NCBI RefSeq assembly: GCF_009498295.1
Contig: NZ_CP040813.1
Span: 310,001 to 374,000, forward strand
Source of the DNA: Oceanihabitans sp. IOP_32
Lineage (GTDB): Bacteria > Bacteroidota > Bacteroidia > Flavobacteriales > Flavobacteriaceae
DNA: 64,000 bases
Direction of reading: 5' to 3'
Shown here: positions 37,097 through 46,313 of the stretch, in pieces
Layout of the letters: each line of letters starts with the position of its first letter
Position numbering within the stretch: the stretch's first letter is position 1
Translations under genes and position numbers: made by a program
Notes under the pieces: generated by a model
Told to the model about the DNA's origin: nothing
Database searches by the model: none
The model's input: the letters and a program-made list of their open reading frames with translations, nothing else

Positions 37097-37558
37097 ATGA
37101 TACAAGTTTTAGACACCCATGCGTGCATAAATATATTATCTAGTAATTACATAGGTAATTTAGCTTACATCTATAGAAATAGACCTTATACAGTGCCTAT
37201 TACTTATTTTTTTGATGCGAAAAACAATACTATTTATGGCTATTCTGCCGAAGGACATAAAATAGATGCTATGCGCGAAAACAACAAGGTATCGCTAAGT
37301 ATTTCTGAGATTGATTCTGTAAGTTCATGGAAATCGGTGTTAGCACATGGTACTTTTGAAGAATTCTCTGGCAGTTCATCGAAAGCTAAATTACATCAGT
37401 TTTCTTTTGGAGTAAAACATTTAATTATGCTGAAAGAAAATAAAAAGCTAGATTTTATTAGTGAGTTTTCCAGTAAAATATACCGAGGTAATTTACCTAT
37501 TGTCTTTCAAATTAAGATTGAAGAAATAACTGGAAAGATGAGAAATGTTGATATCTAA
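37097..37558 (+). CDS. Pyridoxamine 5'-phosphate oxidase family protein (NimA-like)
   Basis: The 153-residue protein has the split beta-barrel flavin fold of the NimA-like group: LSSNYIGNLAYIYRNRPYTV at the start, then FFDAKNNTIYGYSAEGHKID and WKSVLAHGTFEEF. Such proteins bind FMN, F420 or haem; the exact cofactor is uncertain. It is a single-gene unit convergent with the DnaJ operon. Homologs are frequent members of hypoxia regulons. Confidence 0.85.
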   Translation: MIQVLDTHACINILSSNYIGNLAYIYRNRPYTVPITYFFDAKNNTIYGYSAEGHKIDAMRENNKVSLSISEIDSVSSWKSVLAHGTFEEFSGSSSKAKLHQFSFGVKHLIMLKENKKLDFISEFSSKIYRGNLPIVFQIKIEEITGKMRNVDI

Positions 37559-37710
37559 AAATTCAATCCTTTAAAAAAAAGTCGAAAATTGATTAATAAC
37601 TGGTGAATACTTTTAATTTACAAAACTGGTAAACATATTTTCTATGCGCCCAAATAACGCACCACAATTAGATTTAATAATCTCGAATTAAAATGAATAA
37701 ATTTCTAATT

Positions 37711-38073
37711 CTAAGAGCGATTCTTATCGATATAACATTGCAAAACATCCACTTGAAAATTAGCGACAACAGCGAGGTTTAAATCGGCATTTAAAAGTAC
37801 TAATCCGTATCCTAAACGCGACAATTTACAATCTTCGATTACCCCTTGCTTTATCCCACTAAATACTGGCTTAAAATGCGCTTTAGTATTAATTTTTGAA
37901 GCATTAGCTATTTTTATGGCAGCTATAACGGCTTCAGAAATTTGCTTAGGAGACAATCCTTTATCCAATAAATCACTCGCCAAATACGTCATATTTAAAC
38001 TGTAATACATATCCATAAAGTTATGAATAGCTTCAGACTCAGTATATTTTTTACTAAATATTAATAACTCCAT
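37711..38073 (-). CDS. Protein of unknown function downstream of cbpA-like gene (120 aa)
   Basis: The protein is predicted mostly helical at the N terminus (ESEAIHNFMDMYYSLNMTYL, then LLDKGLSPKQISEAVIAAIK) with a beta-rich C-terminal half. There is no signal or membrane segment. It lies 12 bp after the DnaJ-type gene, so it is probably cotranscribed and may be a co-chaperone modulator by position (compare CbpM), but the sequence is not recognised. Confidence 0.6.
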   Translation of the reverse strand: MELLIFSKKYTESEAIHNFMDMYYSLNMTYLASDLLDKGLSPKQISEAVIAAIKIANASKINTKAHFKPVFSGIKQGVIEDCKLSRLGYGLVLLNADLNLAVVANFQVDVLQCYIDKNRS

Positions 38074-38085
38074 TTTTGCTAAATT

Positions 38086-39018
38086 TTAATTATGACTTAC
38101 CTTTTGTGCGGCTCTTAAGGCTTGTAATTTTTTGAATAATTCTTCTTCTTCAGTAGTCAGATTCTTTGGAAACTCTACCTGAAGTTTAACCAATAAATCT
38201 CCATATTGAGCAGTTTTGCCATATCTTGGCATGCCTTTGCCTTTTAGTCGCAAAATCTTACCAGTTTCACTGCCTTTAGGTACAGGAACCTTAACCTTAC
38301 CTGTAAGTGTCATCACTTCTATTTTTCCGCCTAAAATAGCCGTATATAAATCTACTGGAACATTAGAAATTAAGTTATCACCATCACGCTGAAAACGAAA
38401 ATCTGGTTGTACTCTTAAAACAATATATAAATCGCCTCGCTTACCACCTTGAACCCCTGGCTGCCCTTTTCCTTTTATTCTTAATTGCTGCCCATCGTAG
38501 GCACCAGGTTTTATTGTAATTCGCAATTTTTGGTTATGAATTTCGAAGGTGCGTGTACTGCCTTGATAGGCCTCTAACAATGTAATGGGCATTTCTGCTT
38601 GGGTATCGCCACCAGTATAAGCCGCTTGTTGACCTCTACCACCACCTCCAAAAAAGGCTTCAAAAAAACTAGAAAACCCCTCTGCTCCTGCTCCGCCTTG
38701 TCCAAAAAACTCAGAACCGTCTCCTTGATAATACTGTTGGTTTCTTCGACTTTGATTGGCATATTCTCGCCAATCGTCACCAGTATGCTGGTAGGCCTCC
38801 CAATTAGAACCTAAAGTATCGTATTTTTCTCGTTTTTCGGCATCACTTAACACTTCATGAGCCTCATTAATTTCCTTAAATTTATCTTCGGCTACCTTGT
38901 CATCAGGATTCTTATCGGGATGGTATTTTGCAGCTAATTTCCTGTAAGCCTTTTTGATGTCTTTTGGTGACGCGTCTTTACTAACTCCTAAAATTTTATA
39001 ATAATCTTTGTAATTCAT
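38086..39018 (-). CDS. CbpA-type DnaJ co-chaperone
   Basis: The 310-residue protein has a J domain (about 1-70, HPD in YHPDKNP), a Gly/Phe-rich linker (about 100-130, [18 protein letters not shown]), and the two C-terminal substrate-binding domains. It lacks the four zinc-finger Cys repeats of DnaJ, so it is the CbpA type. It stimulates DnaK. It lies 31 bp after the sigma-like gene. Confidence 0.94.
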   Translation of the reverse strand: MNYKDYYKILGVSKDASPKDIKKAYRKLAAKYHPDKNPDDKVAEDKFKEINEAHEVLSDAEKREKYDTLGSNWEAYQHTGDDWREYANQSRRNQQYYQGDGSEFFGQGGAGAEGFSSFFEAFFGGGGRGQQAAYTGGDTQAEMPITLLEAYQGSTRTFEIHNQKLRITIKPGAYDGQQLRIKGKGQPGVQGGKRGDLYIVLRVQPDFRFQRDGDNLISNVPVDLYTAILGGKIEVMTLTGKVKVPVPKGSETGKILRLKGKGMPRYGKTAQYGDLLVKLQVEFPKNLTTEEEELFKKLQALRAAQKVSHN

Positions 39019-39049
39019 GTTATAATTAAGAATTTATAAAAACTATTTT

Positions 39050-39820
39050 TTATTGTGCTGGATATCTATTAAACAAACTCACTTGCAATGCTTTTCTAGC
39101 ATCCTTCAAAAGGGTTTCAACGTCTTCAACTGCCATATTTCTTATTTCAGCAATTTCTGCTAAACTGAACTTTTGTTCAGCGTAAAGCTCATAAACGTCT
39201 TGCATTGATAAAGGTAAATTATAAAGCACCGTTTTTAGGTGATTGGCTATCGTTTTGTCGTCTAAACTTTTATCTATTTTATCAATTAAAGCCTTTTTAT
39301 TGTCTTCTACAAACACATGGTTTAAAGTGTAACCTTCGTGACTGTATGAGACATCGTCAAACTCTTCCATCATTACAAAATCCCGTCCAGCATCAACACT
39401 AAATTCTTGCTCCATAGCATCCCATTCGAGTTTAGAATAAGTATCGATGTTTTTGAAGAAAAAATCGTCAAATTCTTCTTCAACAATAACATCTTCAAGA
39501 AGTTCGTTCGTTTTTTTAAAGAGCCATAAATACAAGTGTTTTTCTTCTTTAACAGTATCTATGTTATCGTAAACCTCTATAAAAAGTTGACTAACGAAAT
39601 CGTCCACACTATATTTATTTTTTGGAAAATATTCTTTTTTAAGAGCCACAGTCAACCGGCGATTAATATGCTTTTTTATATCTGGTAATAGCTCTAGTAA
39701 TTCTTTATTAAAAGATTCTCTATTCTTTTGTTTTTTTAATCGTTTAAGTTGTTGAAAGCTGTTTTCAATACGTAAACGTAAAACTTCTTGCTTTTTAGAA
39801 TGTGCCATATTTGTATTCAT
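39050..39820 (-). CDS. Divergent sigma-70-like protein
   Basis: The 256-residue protein has a sigma-like helical N-terminal part (about 48-115, with VDDFVSQLFIEVYDNI resembling region 2) and a C-terminal region-4-like HTH (about 198-248, LPLSMQDVYELYAEQKFSLA then EIAEIRNMAVEDVETLLKDA). Between them is a very acidic insert (EEEFDDFFF, MEEFDDVSY). It could be an atypical ECF-like sigma factor or an anti-sigma-type relative. It heads the sigma/DnaJ/120-aa unit, so it may govern or accompany a protein-stress response. Either of two nearby Met codons (1 or 5) may be the start. Confidence 0.7.
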   Translation of the reverse strand: MNTNMAHSKKQEVLRLRIENSFQQLKRLKKQKNRESFNKELLELLPDIKKHINRRLTVALKKEYFPKNKYSVDDFVSQLFIEVYDNIDTVKEEKHLYLWLFKKTNELLEDVIVEEEFDDFFFKNIDTYSKLEWDAMEQEFSVDAGRDFVMMEEFDDVSYSHEGYTLNHVFVEDNKKALIDKIDKSLDDKTIANHLKTVLYNLPLSMQDVYELYAEQKFSLAEIAEIRNMAVEDVETLLKDARKALQVSLFNRYPAQ

Positions 39821-39885
39821 TTTTTACTACAGTTTATTGTAATCGTTAAAGTAACTTTATGTATTTTTTACTACCCTACAATCTT

Positions 39886-39936
39886 ATCACACCAATTTAG
39901 ATTTATAGAGCCGTTATAAATCTAAATTGGTATGAT
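39886..39936. terminator. Long hairpin between the baeRF gene and the sigma-like gene
   Basis: Arms 39891-39907 and 39915-39931 are perfect 17-nt reverse complements around a 7-nt loop; the stem extends four more pairs after one mismatch. No T run follows on the minus strand, so it may be a processing or rho-type hairpin rather than a classical terminator. The ends ACCAATTTA resemble the palindrome at 42818-42833. Confidence 0.5.
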
Positions 39937-39966
39937 TTAAGGTCTTTTAAAGAACAACTGATACTA

Positions 39967-41121
39967 CTAAAAACGGTACAAAGCATTTAATTTCGCATTC
40001 GGATTTGGCATGTCTTCTTTATCTAATAAATAAACCTTACCTCCTTTTATTAAAGCTTCAACAGCAGCTAAATTCATTAACGACACGCCATGATCATCTT
40101 CACTTTCAGAAACCACTATAGTGTTATTTTCTTTTTTATAGGAGCCAAAAATATCTGCTTTATTTTCACAAAATAAGGCGTCAATTTTCCCATCTATTGC
40201 CGCTGGTAAAACTTTGCCTATTCCAATGGCGGTTTTGCCTGTGCCTTCTTCTTTTCTAAAAAGTGCGATTTTATCTTTTCGCTCTTGATCGAAAATTGGC
40301 TCTATAAGCTCCCAAGCTAACTCATGCAATTCTGAAGCATCGGTAGCATTTAAATTTACTTTAATGGCTCTTTCGTGTAAATTCGGGTAAGTATTCACTG
40401 TTTTATAAATATCGAAAAGATAATCTTGAGAAGCAATAAAGAATGGAATACTTCGGTCTTTTAAAACTGGTATAATACCATCATTAATCGCCCTAAAATA
40501 TTTTTTAATTTCATTTTTTCTTTTCGCAGTGGCTGGCTCATGACCATGATACATCACATGATCTGCATTGGCCTGCTGAGTTCTAAACTGTAAATTTTTT
40601 TGTTCAAATTCATAGCCTACGCGATCTTGTTTACTTGCAGGAATTAAATCGTCGATAATAATTTCGGCGTAACTGTGCTTGGAACATTTGTATAATTTAA
40701 CATCACTTAAGGCTAGCGACATTAAATAAAATTCACCATCGCCAACAAACATGGGCATTAATGGTTTTAAATAAAATTCTGTAGACACATAGTTAAATTC
40801 TTTAAAGTGCACAGGAAGTACAAATTTTTCAAAAACCCCATTGGCTAAAAAAATGGCTAAACCATCAGAAAGATTTCTCCAAAACGAAACATCTTCTATA
40901 AGTTCCTCTACAGGTCTTACAAAATTGCTAATTTGCCTATTGTCTAAACCCTTTTTAGACAGCTTAGTTTTTACGTCTTTTAATTGATTTTTTAAGTACA
41001 AGGTATCTTCACGCTGTAAAACTTTTTTTCCTGCTCTGTGGGTAGGTATAAAAATTGAAACACAGTTTTCTTGATTTACCTTATGTAATTCCGCTATTTT
41101 TTCTTTAGATATTAAAGTCAT
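39967..41121 (-). CDS. Bacterial archaeo-eukaryotic release-factor-like protein (baeRF family)
   Basis: The 384-residue protein starts with CVSIFIPTHRAGKKVLQRED, a hallmark of baeRF proteins related to eRF1/Pelota, followed by LKNQLKDVKTKL. Later regions show FLANGVFEKFVLPVHFKEF and, at the C terminus, NLAAVEALIKGGKVYLLD, which resembles the eRF1-like domain 3. The members are proposed to act on ribosomes in stress. It diverges from an SDR gene; the shared palindrome at 41208 has -7-like boxes on both sides. Confidence 0.75.
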   Translation of the reverse strand: MTLISKEKIAELHKVNQENCVSIFIPTHRAGKKVLQREDTLYLKNQLKDVKTKLSKKGLDNRQISNFVRPVEELIEDVSFWRNLSDGLAIFLANGVFEKFVLPVHFKEFNYVSTEFYLKPLMPMFVGDGEFYLMSLALSDVKLYKCSKHSYAEIIIDDLIPASKQDRVGYEFEQKNLQFRTQQANADHVMYHGHEPATAKRKNEIKKYFRAINDGIIPVLKDRSIPFFIASQDYLFDIYKTVNTYPNLHERAIKVNLNATDASELHELAWELIEPIFDQERKDKIALFRKEEGTGKTAIGIGKVLPAAIDGKIDALFCENKADIFGSYKKENNTIVVSESEDDHGVSLMNLAAVEALIKGGKVYLLDKEDMPNPNAKLNALYRF

Positions 41122-41176
41122 ATTTTTTAGTTTATAAATTAATAATTAATTAAACAAGTCCCATTTTAAGCCACAA

Positions 41177-41250
41177 CTAAGATACTATCCATAAAGCTGT
41201 TACGAAATGATATATATCAGTTCAAAAACGAAAGTTTGTTATTAGTTTTA
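41177..41250. promoter_or_regulatory. Divergent promoter pair around one Fnr-like palindrome (baeRF / SDR)
   Basis: TGATATATATCA (41208-41219) is a perfect 12-nt palindrome. On the plus side TAGTTTTA (41243-41250, 5 of 6) and on the minus side CTAAGATA (41177-41184; TATCTTAG on the minus strand, 5 of 6) are both exactly 23 bp away. Confidence 0.72.
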
Positions 41251-41275
41251 GTGTTTAAACTTAAAATTTATAAAA

Positions 41276-42100
41276 ATGAATTCTAGTGAAAACGTAATCG
41301 TTATTACAGGAGGCTCTGGAGGTATAGGTCAAGCCTGTGCAAGAGCTTTGAAAGGAAATCAATTAATTATTACCGATTATGCGCAAGACACGGTTAATAA
41401 AACAGTTGAAACACTAACCAAAGAAGGCTTTAATGTTACAGGGATAGCCTGCGACATTACAAAGCAAAATGACATTGATAAACTTATAAATTTTGTAGCC
41501 AAACACGGAGAACTAAAAGCCTTAATCCATACTGCAGGTGTAAGCGGAACAGTTAAAGACTTGAATAAAGTATTTACTATAGATTTAGTGGCTACAGAAT
41601 TATTAGTTGAGGCTTTTTATAAGCTGGCCACTAATAATTCGGTTGCTGTGCTACTCGCTTCCATGATGGCTCATACAGTACCTGCTAATGAAGAATATGA
41701 TCAAGCACTTAGAAATCCCCTAAAAACAAACGCCTTCGAGACGGTTAAAAAATTTGTTCATGGTAGTTCAGACACCATGTACAACTTTGCCAAACGTGGG
41801 GTTAAACTCCTTGTTGAAAAACATGTAGATAAATGGGGAGCGAAAGGCGCCCGAATTGTTTCGGTTTCGCCCGGTGTAATTGAAACACCCATGGCATTAA
41901 AAGCTGCAGAAGAGCATCCAGAAAGAATGAAAATGATTAAACAAATGACACCTTTACAACGCAACGGACAACCTAGTGATATTGCCGATGTTATAAATTT
42001 TTTAGTTAATGATGGAGCTCGTTTTATTACAGGCACCGATATTTTGGTTGATGGTGGGGTTATTCGTAATATTAAAAAATTAGAACAGCCTAGTGTATAA
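41276..42100 (+). CDS. Short-chain dehydrogenase/reductase (274 aa)
   Basis: The Rossmann motif is ITGGSGGIGQACA at the N terminus; the active site has SMMAHTVPAN with the Ser and YNFAKRGVKLLV with Tyr and Lys. IVSVSPGVIETPM and FITGTDILVDGGV complete the classical SDR pattern. Substrate is unknown. It is a single-gene unit divergent from the baeRF gene and shares its palindrome. Confidence 0.92.
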   Translation: MNSSENVIVITGGSGGIGQACARALKGNQLIITDYAQDTVNKTVETLTKEGFNVTGIACDITKQNDIDKLINFVAKHGELKALIHTAGVSGTVKDLNKVFTIDLVATELLVEAFYKLATNNSVAVLLASMMAHTVPANEEYDQALRNPLKTNAFETVKKFVHGSSDTMYNFAKRGVKLLVEKHVDKWGAKGARIVSVSPGVIETPMALKAAEEHPERMKMIKQMTPLQRNGQPSDIADVINFLVNDGARFITGTDILVDGGVIRNIKKLEQPSV

Positions 42101-42122
42101 ACTCATTCGGTTCTCTTTAAAT

Positions 42123-42740
42123 TCAACTCACAAAGGTTACTGCTGTAACAAAAAGCGTCCATAAACCAACACCATTTATAAATAGTAATTCTGTGGCACC
42201 GTTTACACCATTTTTTAAAATAGAAAGCCCTACTGCTATGACTGTAAGTACAATAATTGCCATTCCTGATAAGCCTAAAAATTGCATCTCTGGAATGGCT
42301 ATAAGTATAGCCTGAAAGGTAATAATAAGCGCTGGCAGAGATAAAAACACAACTACAGCTAATACATTATGAAGTAAACGCTGTAATGTTGGCCCAAGAC
42401 TCTTAAAACTATAAGGTTTTAAATTATGCGGTACAAATGCCAGTAAAGCAAGCGATGCGAAACCCAAGTCTATATATTGCATAAGTTTGGTGTGCTGGCC
42501 TAGATCGTAATACTGTGTTAGCAACCAAAAGAAAACATAAGTGAATATGGCTGTACCAAAAAGCATCCATTTATAGCCTTTTACAAAGGTATTGCCATAA
42601 AGGCTCTTGTTACTTAAAAAACTAAGGGTTTCGTTTTTTAAGTCTAATTTTACATGCTGTAACGCTTTTTTTATCGCGTAAGGTAATAGGCTTGCTTGCG
42701 CAAAACCAATAAGTAAAATGCCCAATTTTGTAAAAATCAT
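42123..42740 (-). CDS. Multi-pass membrane protein, function unknown
   Basis: The 205-residue protein has six hydrophobic segments (about 1-22, 55-75, 88-103, 120-140, 145-170, 185-205) and resembles DUF998-type small membrane proteins only in outline. A full -7 box on the minus strand (CAAAGTTA, 42774-42781) lies 33 bp upstream of its start, without a TGAY-N4-ATCA site. It is convergent with the SDR gene. Confidence 0.7.
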   Translation of the reverse strand: MIFTKLGILLIGFAQASLLPYAIKKALQHVKLDLKNETLSFLSNKSLYGNTFVKGYKWMLFGTAIFTYVFFWLLTQYYDLGQHTKLMQYIDLGFASLALLAFVPHNLKPYSFKSLGPTLQRLLHNVLAVVVFLSLPALIITFQAILIAIPEMQFLGLSGMAIIVLTVIAVGLSILKNGVNGATELLFINGVGLWTLFVTAVTFVS

Positions 42741-42817
42741 GAGTTTATCGAATTTACTAAAACGCTAACAAATCAAAGTTACAATACCTTATTTAAATCG
42801 CATCTTTATACGCCATT

Positions 42818-42833
42818 ACCAATTTAAATTGGT
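42818..42833. repeat. Perfect 16-nt palindrome ACCAATTTAAATTGGT
   Basis: It lies in the gap upstream of the 205-aa membrane protein and 38 bp after the stop of the barrel protein gene. Its arms are close to those of the hairpin at 39886-39936 and the ends of repeat copy A, so the three may be one dispersed palindrome family. Confidence 0.5.
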
Positions 42834-42871
42834 GCTCTATTACTTTTAAGATAGCTTTATTTTTATAGCTA

Positions 42872-44755
42872 CTAATTATACCAAATAGGCGACGGTTTTT
42901 GCAATTCAAAGCCTTGTAATCGAAAATCATCATTTTTAATTGCATTCGTTTTAAATATATTATTGCCTTGCCCCGGAATGCTTGGGTAAAAAGATAAAGA
43001 TAATTGGAATGAATTGAAGACCAAATAATCATTTCTTATGATCAATCCAACACTAAAAGACGAGTATAACTTATTATTAATGTAACGTACCTTTTCATCT
43101 TTAATCATAGCCAAATTAAGGTTTAAGTATGGGTTAAACTTAAAACTCAAAATTTTCCATGGCGAATAAAATTGCGTTTGAAGAGAGAGCACATATTTTG
43201 ATGTGCCCATTAAATTACTATTAAAACCAGGTATACCAATGCTGCTTTTACGTTCTTCTTCATTACCGTAAAAACTTCTAAAACCATTTGCTTCGTCAAT
43301 TGTTAAACGGTCTCCAATAGAGTTCAAGCGATTTTTACCAATTAAAACCTCTGGCTTTATAAACTGGCGCATTTTCCATTTGCTTCCTAAAGGAATTAAA
43401 TTGGTAAAATAATTAATACTAAAGGAATAAGCGGCTTGTTCGGTTTTCGATTTTTTAAGAAAGGTTCCAAACTCAAAATTAGCACTAAAATATCCCCAAT
43501 TATAGTAGTTGCCGTGGGCTATTTTTGCTCCTAAATAAAATCTGTTTTGTTTGTTCTTATATTGATTACCAAAAGTAAAAGCATAAACATCTCCTATGGG
43601 TACGTTTTCTATAATACCATCTCTAAACAAGTAACGTTCTTCTATAAACTGTCTTGACGAAATACCGATACTTCCCAAATAAAATGTTTCGTTTGAAAAA
43701 AACTGGATATCATCAAACTCAAGTCCTGGTTTTTCACGATAATCTTTATTGAGAAACCTAAACGAGCTAATAAGGTTTGCACTTCTTTCTCTTTCAGATT
43801 TGCCTTTAAATAGATGAAATGAATAACCCGCCCAGAAATCTTGCGATTGGTATTTAAAATTCTGACTTATAAATTCCTGATTGACATTAGGTAAGAATTC
43901 TCTTTTAAATTGCTGATCAAAATACATACCTGCCGCCCACTTTGTATAGGGTGAAAAAAACGGCCTTACGATATTAAACCAATTGCTATAAGAATCGTCA
44001 AGACGAGACGTATGTGCAAGCGTACTACTAATATAAGAGTTTTTAAAGTTGGGCATTCTATACAAAAAACTAGGTGCTGTTTTACCATCATCAAACCTGT
44101 TTTCAAGCCCTAGATTTAATCGATGCCCAAAACCTAGATAATTATACTCTGTTAATTTCAAATTCATTCTCGTATTGGAAGTTGAAACTCCTGGCACTAA
44201 ACTCCAAGCATCTATTGTTTTAATATATACATCAACAGAATCGGTACTTTTATCTGGGTGTTTAACTGTAATTTCAACAGATCTTATAAATCTTTGAGAA
44301 CGTATTAATCGCTCAGATTCTTTAATTAATAAACTATCTAACAAACTGTTCTTTTTAAAAATTATATAGTTCTTAATAGCAAAATCTTTAGATCTTACAT
44401 GCAGTTTATTTCCTGTTTTTTCCAACCAACTATTTGCTGTTTCTGTACTATCTGTAAGTGAAACACCAAAAGGATCATGACTCTTAACTATGATATCTCT
44501 AATAATTTTCCCTTCAAAAGGACTGTAATTTTGACTTTTTGAAGCGATTTTTTCATTTTTAGGTTTATCTTTAGATTTAAATATTAGCCAATGTAACAGT
44601 TTTGAGGGTTTGGTTTTTTTAGAATAATCTTCAATTCTTTTATAAATAACCGCTGTAGAATCCTTTTTTTGCTCTTCTACTTGTGAAAAAGAATAACTAA
44701 AACTACAGATACAAAGTATTATAAGAAATTGATTATTTTTTAAAAACTTCAACAT
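42872..44755 (-). CDS. BamA/Omp85-superfamily-like outer membrane protein
   Basis: The 627-residue protein has a signal peptide (ending SYSFSQ), a linker, one or two POTRA-like segments (about 85-185; IIRDIIVKSHDPFG and RFIRSVEITVKHPDKSTDSV), and a long beta-rich C-terminal barrel with repeated aromatic strands such as FRFLNKDYRE and SFQLSLSFYPSIPGQG. It could insert or secrete envelope proteins or lipids. The last residues PSPIWYN do not end in the usual aromatic signal. No partner gene is near. Confidence 0.75.
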   Translation of the reverse strand: MLKFLKNNQFLIILCICSFSYSFSQVEEQKKDSTAVIYKRIEDYSKKTKPSKLLHWLIFKSKDKPKNEKIASKSQNYSPFEGKIIRDIIVKSHDPFGVSLTDSTETANSWLEKTGNKLHVRSKDFAIKNYIIFKKNSLLDSLLIKESERLIRSQRFIRSVEITVKHPDKSTDSVDVYIKTIDAWSLVPGVSTSNTRMNLKLTEYNYLGFGHRLNLGLENRFDDGKTAPSFLYRMPNFKNSYISSTLAHTSRLDDSYSNWFNIVRPFFSPYTKWAAGMYFDQQFKREFLPNVNQEFISQNFKYQSQDFWAGYSFHLFKGKSERERSANLISSFRFLNKDYREKPGLEFDDIQFFSNETFYLGSIGISSRQFIEERYLFRDGIIENVPIGDVYAFTFGNQYKNKQNRFYLGAKIAHGNYYNWGYFSANFEFGTFLKKSKTEQAAYSFSINYFTNLIPLGSKWKMRQFIKPEVLIGKNRLNSIGDRLTIDEANGFRSFYGNEEERKSSIGIPGFNSNLMGTSKYVLSLQTQFYSPWKILSFKFNPYLNLNLAMIKDEKVRYINNKLYSSFSVGLIIRNDYLVFNSFQLSLSFYPSIPGQGNNIFKTNAIKNDDFRLQGFELQKPSPIWYN

Positions 44756-44881
44756 TAAGTGTTAGCTTATTATAAAAAGATGTTTTTCTACTTTGGGTAG
44801 CGTTCTAAAAAACATAAACAATTCTAACATTCTGATAACCCTAGATACAGCCTATTGTCTTATATGAATTTTAAAACGCTA

Positions 44882-45964
44882 CTAGTCTTGTGCTTTCATT
44901 AGCACCGTTCGATGTGGATATGGAATATCGATACCTGCTTCGTCAAACCGTTTTTTAATGCTTTCTAGTACATCACACTTTAAATTGTAAGCATCAGCAT
45001 AATTAAGTGTCCAGGCCCAAGCTCTTAGATTTACAGACGAATCTCCCAATTCTATAACCGCCGTTCTTACCATAGGTTTATTGTCTTTTTTCTCTAAAAG
45101 TGTACGGTTGTCAAGAATTAACGGATGATTCTCACATTCTTCTTTCATAATTAATTTAGCTAAATCGATATCGCTTTCATATGATATTCCCATTTCTATG
45201 AACTCGCAAGATTTGTGTTCGCCTAAATCGTAATTTATTAGTTTCTCTTTATTAATAACGGCATTTGGAATCACGATCATTCTATTTTCGGTATTCCTTA
45301 TTACCGTATGACGCAAAGTAATATCGGTTACGATACCCACCATACTGTCTGAAACCTTAATTCTATCCTTAATTTTAAATGGCTTAAAAGCTATAATAAA
45401 TAAACCGCCTGTAATATTGGCTAGAGCTTCTTGAGCGGCAAAACCTGCAATTAAAGTTAATATTCCTGCACCACCAAGTGCGGTTTGTGCCACCCCTTTT
45501 AAAGATGGAAAGGCCAATGAGACTAATAAAACCCCTGCAAGACTTATAAGCGCTATAACAACATAACGCAAAAACTTATAATTAGTAGGGTCGTTGTTTG
45601 CAGCATTGGTTTTATTAATTTTATAATTAAACCAAATATTAGCAATTGTAATTGCTACAATGGTAATTACCGATATAATACCCAAGTAACTAAATAGCTT
45701 AAAGTAGTCAATAAAATCGGTGCGCTTCTCGGTTTTAATAAATATAAGACTAAGCGCAATAACACCCAGAACTAACCAAAGTGTTTTTAAAATGCGGTTT
45801 ATTAAATTTATTGATTTAACAGGCGATCCTGGAAAATGTTCTTGTAATTTTCGATGCAGCCATTTGTGTAAAACTCTAGTTAATATATAGAGTGCCAAAA
45901 CAATGACAAGAACTATAACAACGTATATGATATCAGATTTATAAGTTTCTAAAAATTTATTCAT
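44882..45964 (-). CDS. MscS family mechanosensitive channel
   Basis: The 360-residue protein has about four membrane helices in the N-terminal half, then the pore-lining helix with GGAGILTLIAGFAAQEALAN and the MscS beta domain with IKDRIKVSDSMVGIVTDITLR and VIPNAVINKEKLINYDLG. It gates on membrane tension and protects against osmotic downshift. It is a single gene, minus strand, 126 bp upstream of the barrel protein. Confidence 0.93.
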   Translation of the reverse strand: MNKFLETYKSDIIYVVIVLVIVLALYILTRVLHKWLHRKLQEHFPGSPVKSINLINRILKTLWLVLGVIALSLIFIKTEKRTDFIDYFKLFSYLGIISVITIVAITIANIWFNYKINKTNAANNDPTNYKFLRYVVIALISLAGVLLVSLAFPSLKGVAQTALGGAGILTLIAGFAAQEALANITGGLFIIAFKPFKIKDRIKVSDSMVGIVTDITLRHTVIRNTENRMIVIPNAVINKEKLINYDLGEHKSCEFIEMGISYESDIDLAKLIMKEECENHPLILDNRTLLEKKDNKPMVRTAVIELGDSSVNLRAWAWTLNYADAYNLKCDVLESIKKRFDEAGIDIPYPHRTVLMKAQD

Positions 45965-46313
45965 AGGATTAAAACGAGTTAATTAAAAATTGATTCTTAT
46001 TTAAAGTTTGTTATGCTTTATGCTGTTTAAAAATAGTCATTAAAAACACAGAAATCTAGAGAGTTTACAAGAATTTTATACAATTACTGTATCCTTTGCT
46101 TAAATTAAATTTTCTATTTCTACTGTTTTTGCTTTTGAATCTATAAACAGGGTATTCAATCGGTTCGAATAATTTTGAGGTGCAAAAAATATGTTTAAAC
46201 ATATATCTTGGCTAAACGTTTTATTCTCGATACCAATTTCTATAATTTTTTCAGTAAAATTCACATGGTTCCCCGAAATCCTTCAAATTAATATCTTTAT
46301 AGAAAACAGTTAA
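45965..46313. other. Intergenic region with a start-less minus-strand frame
   Basis: The 349-bp gap is between mscS and the 248-aa SDR. It contains the candidate coding remnant at 46100-46264 and a 16-nt AT palindrome (46189-46204). I see no promoter match for mscS. Confidence 0.4.
46100..46264 (-). pseudogene. Possible gene remnant or GTG-started small ORF (54 aa)
   Basis: The minus-strand frame reads as a plausible protein (VNFTEKIIEIGIENKTFSQD, then NIFFAPQNYSNRLN) and closes with TAA at 46100-46102. There is no ATG; the only start is a GTG at 46264, and an upstream in-frame TGA ends any extension. It may be the 3' fragment of a decayed gene. Confidence 0.25.
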
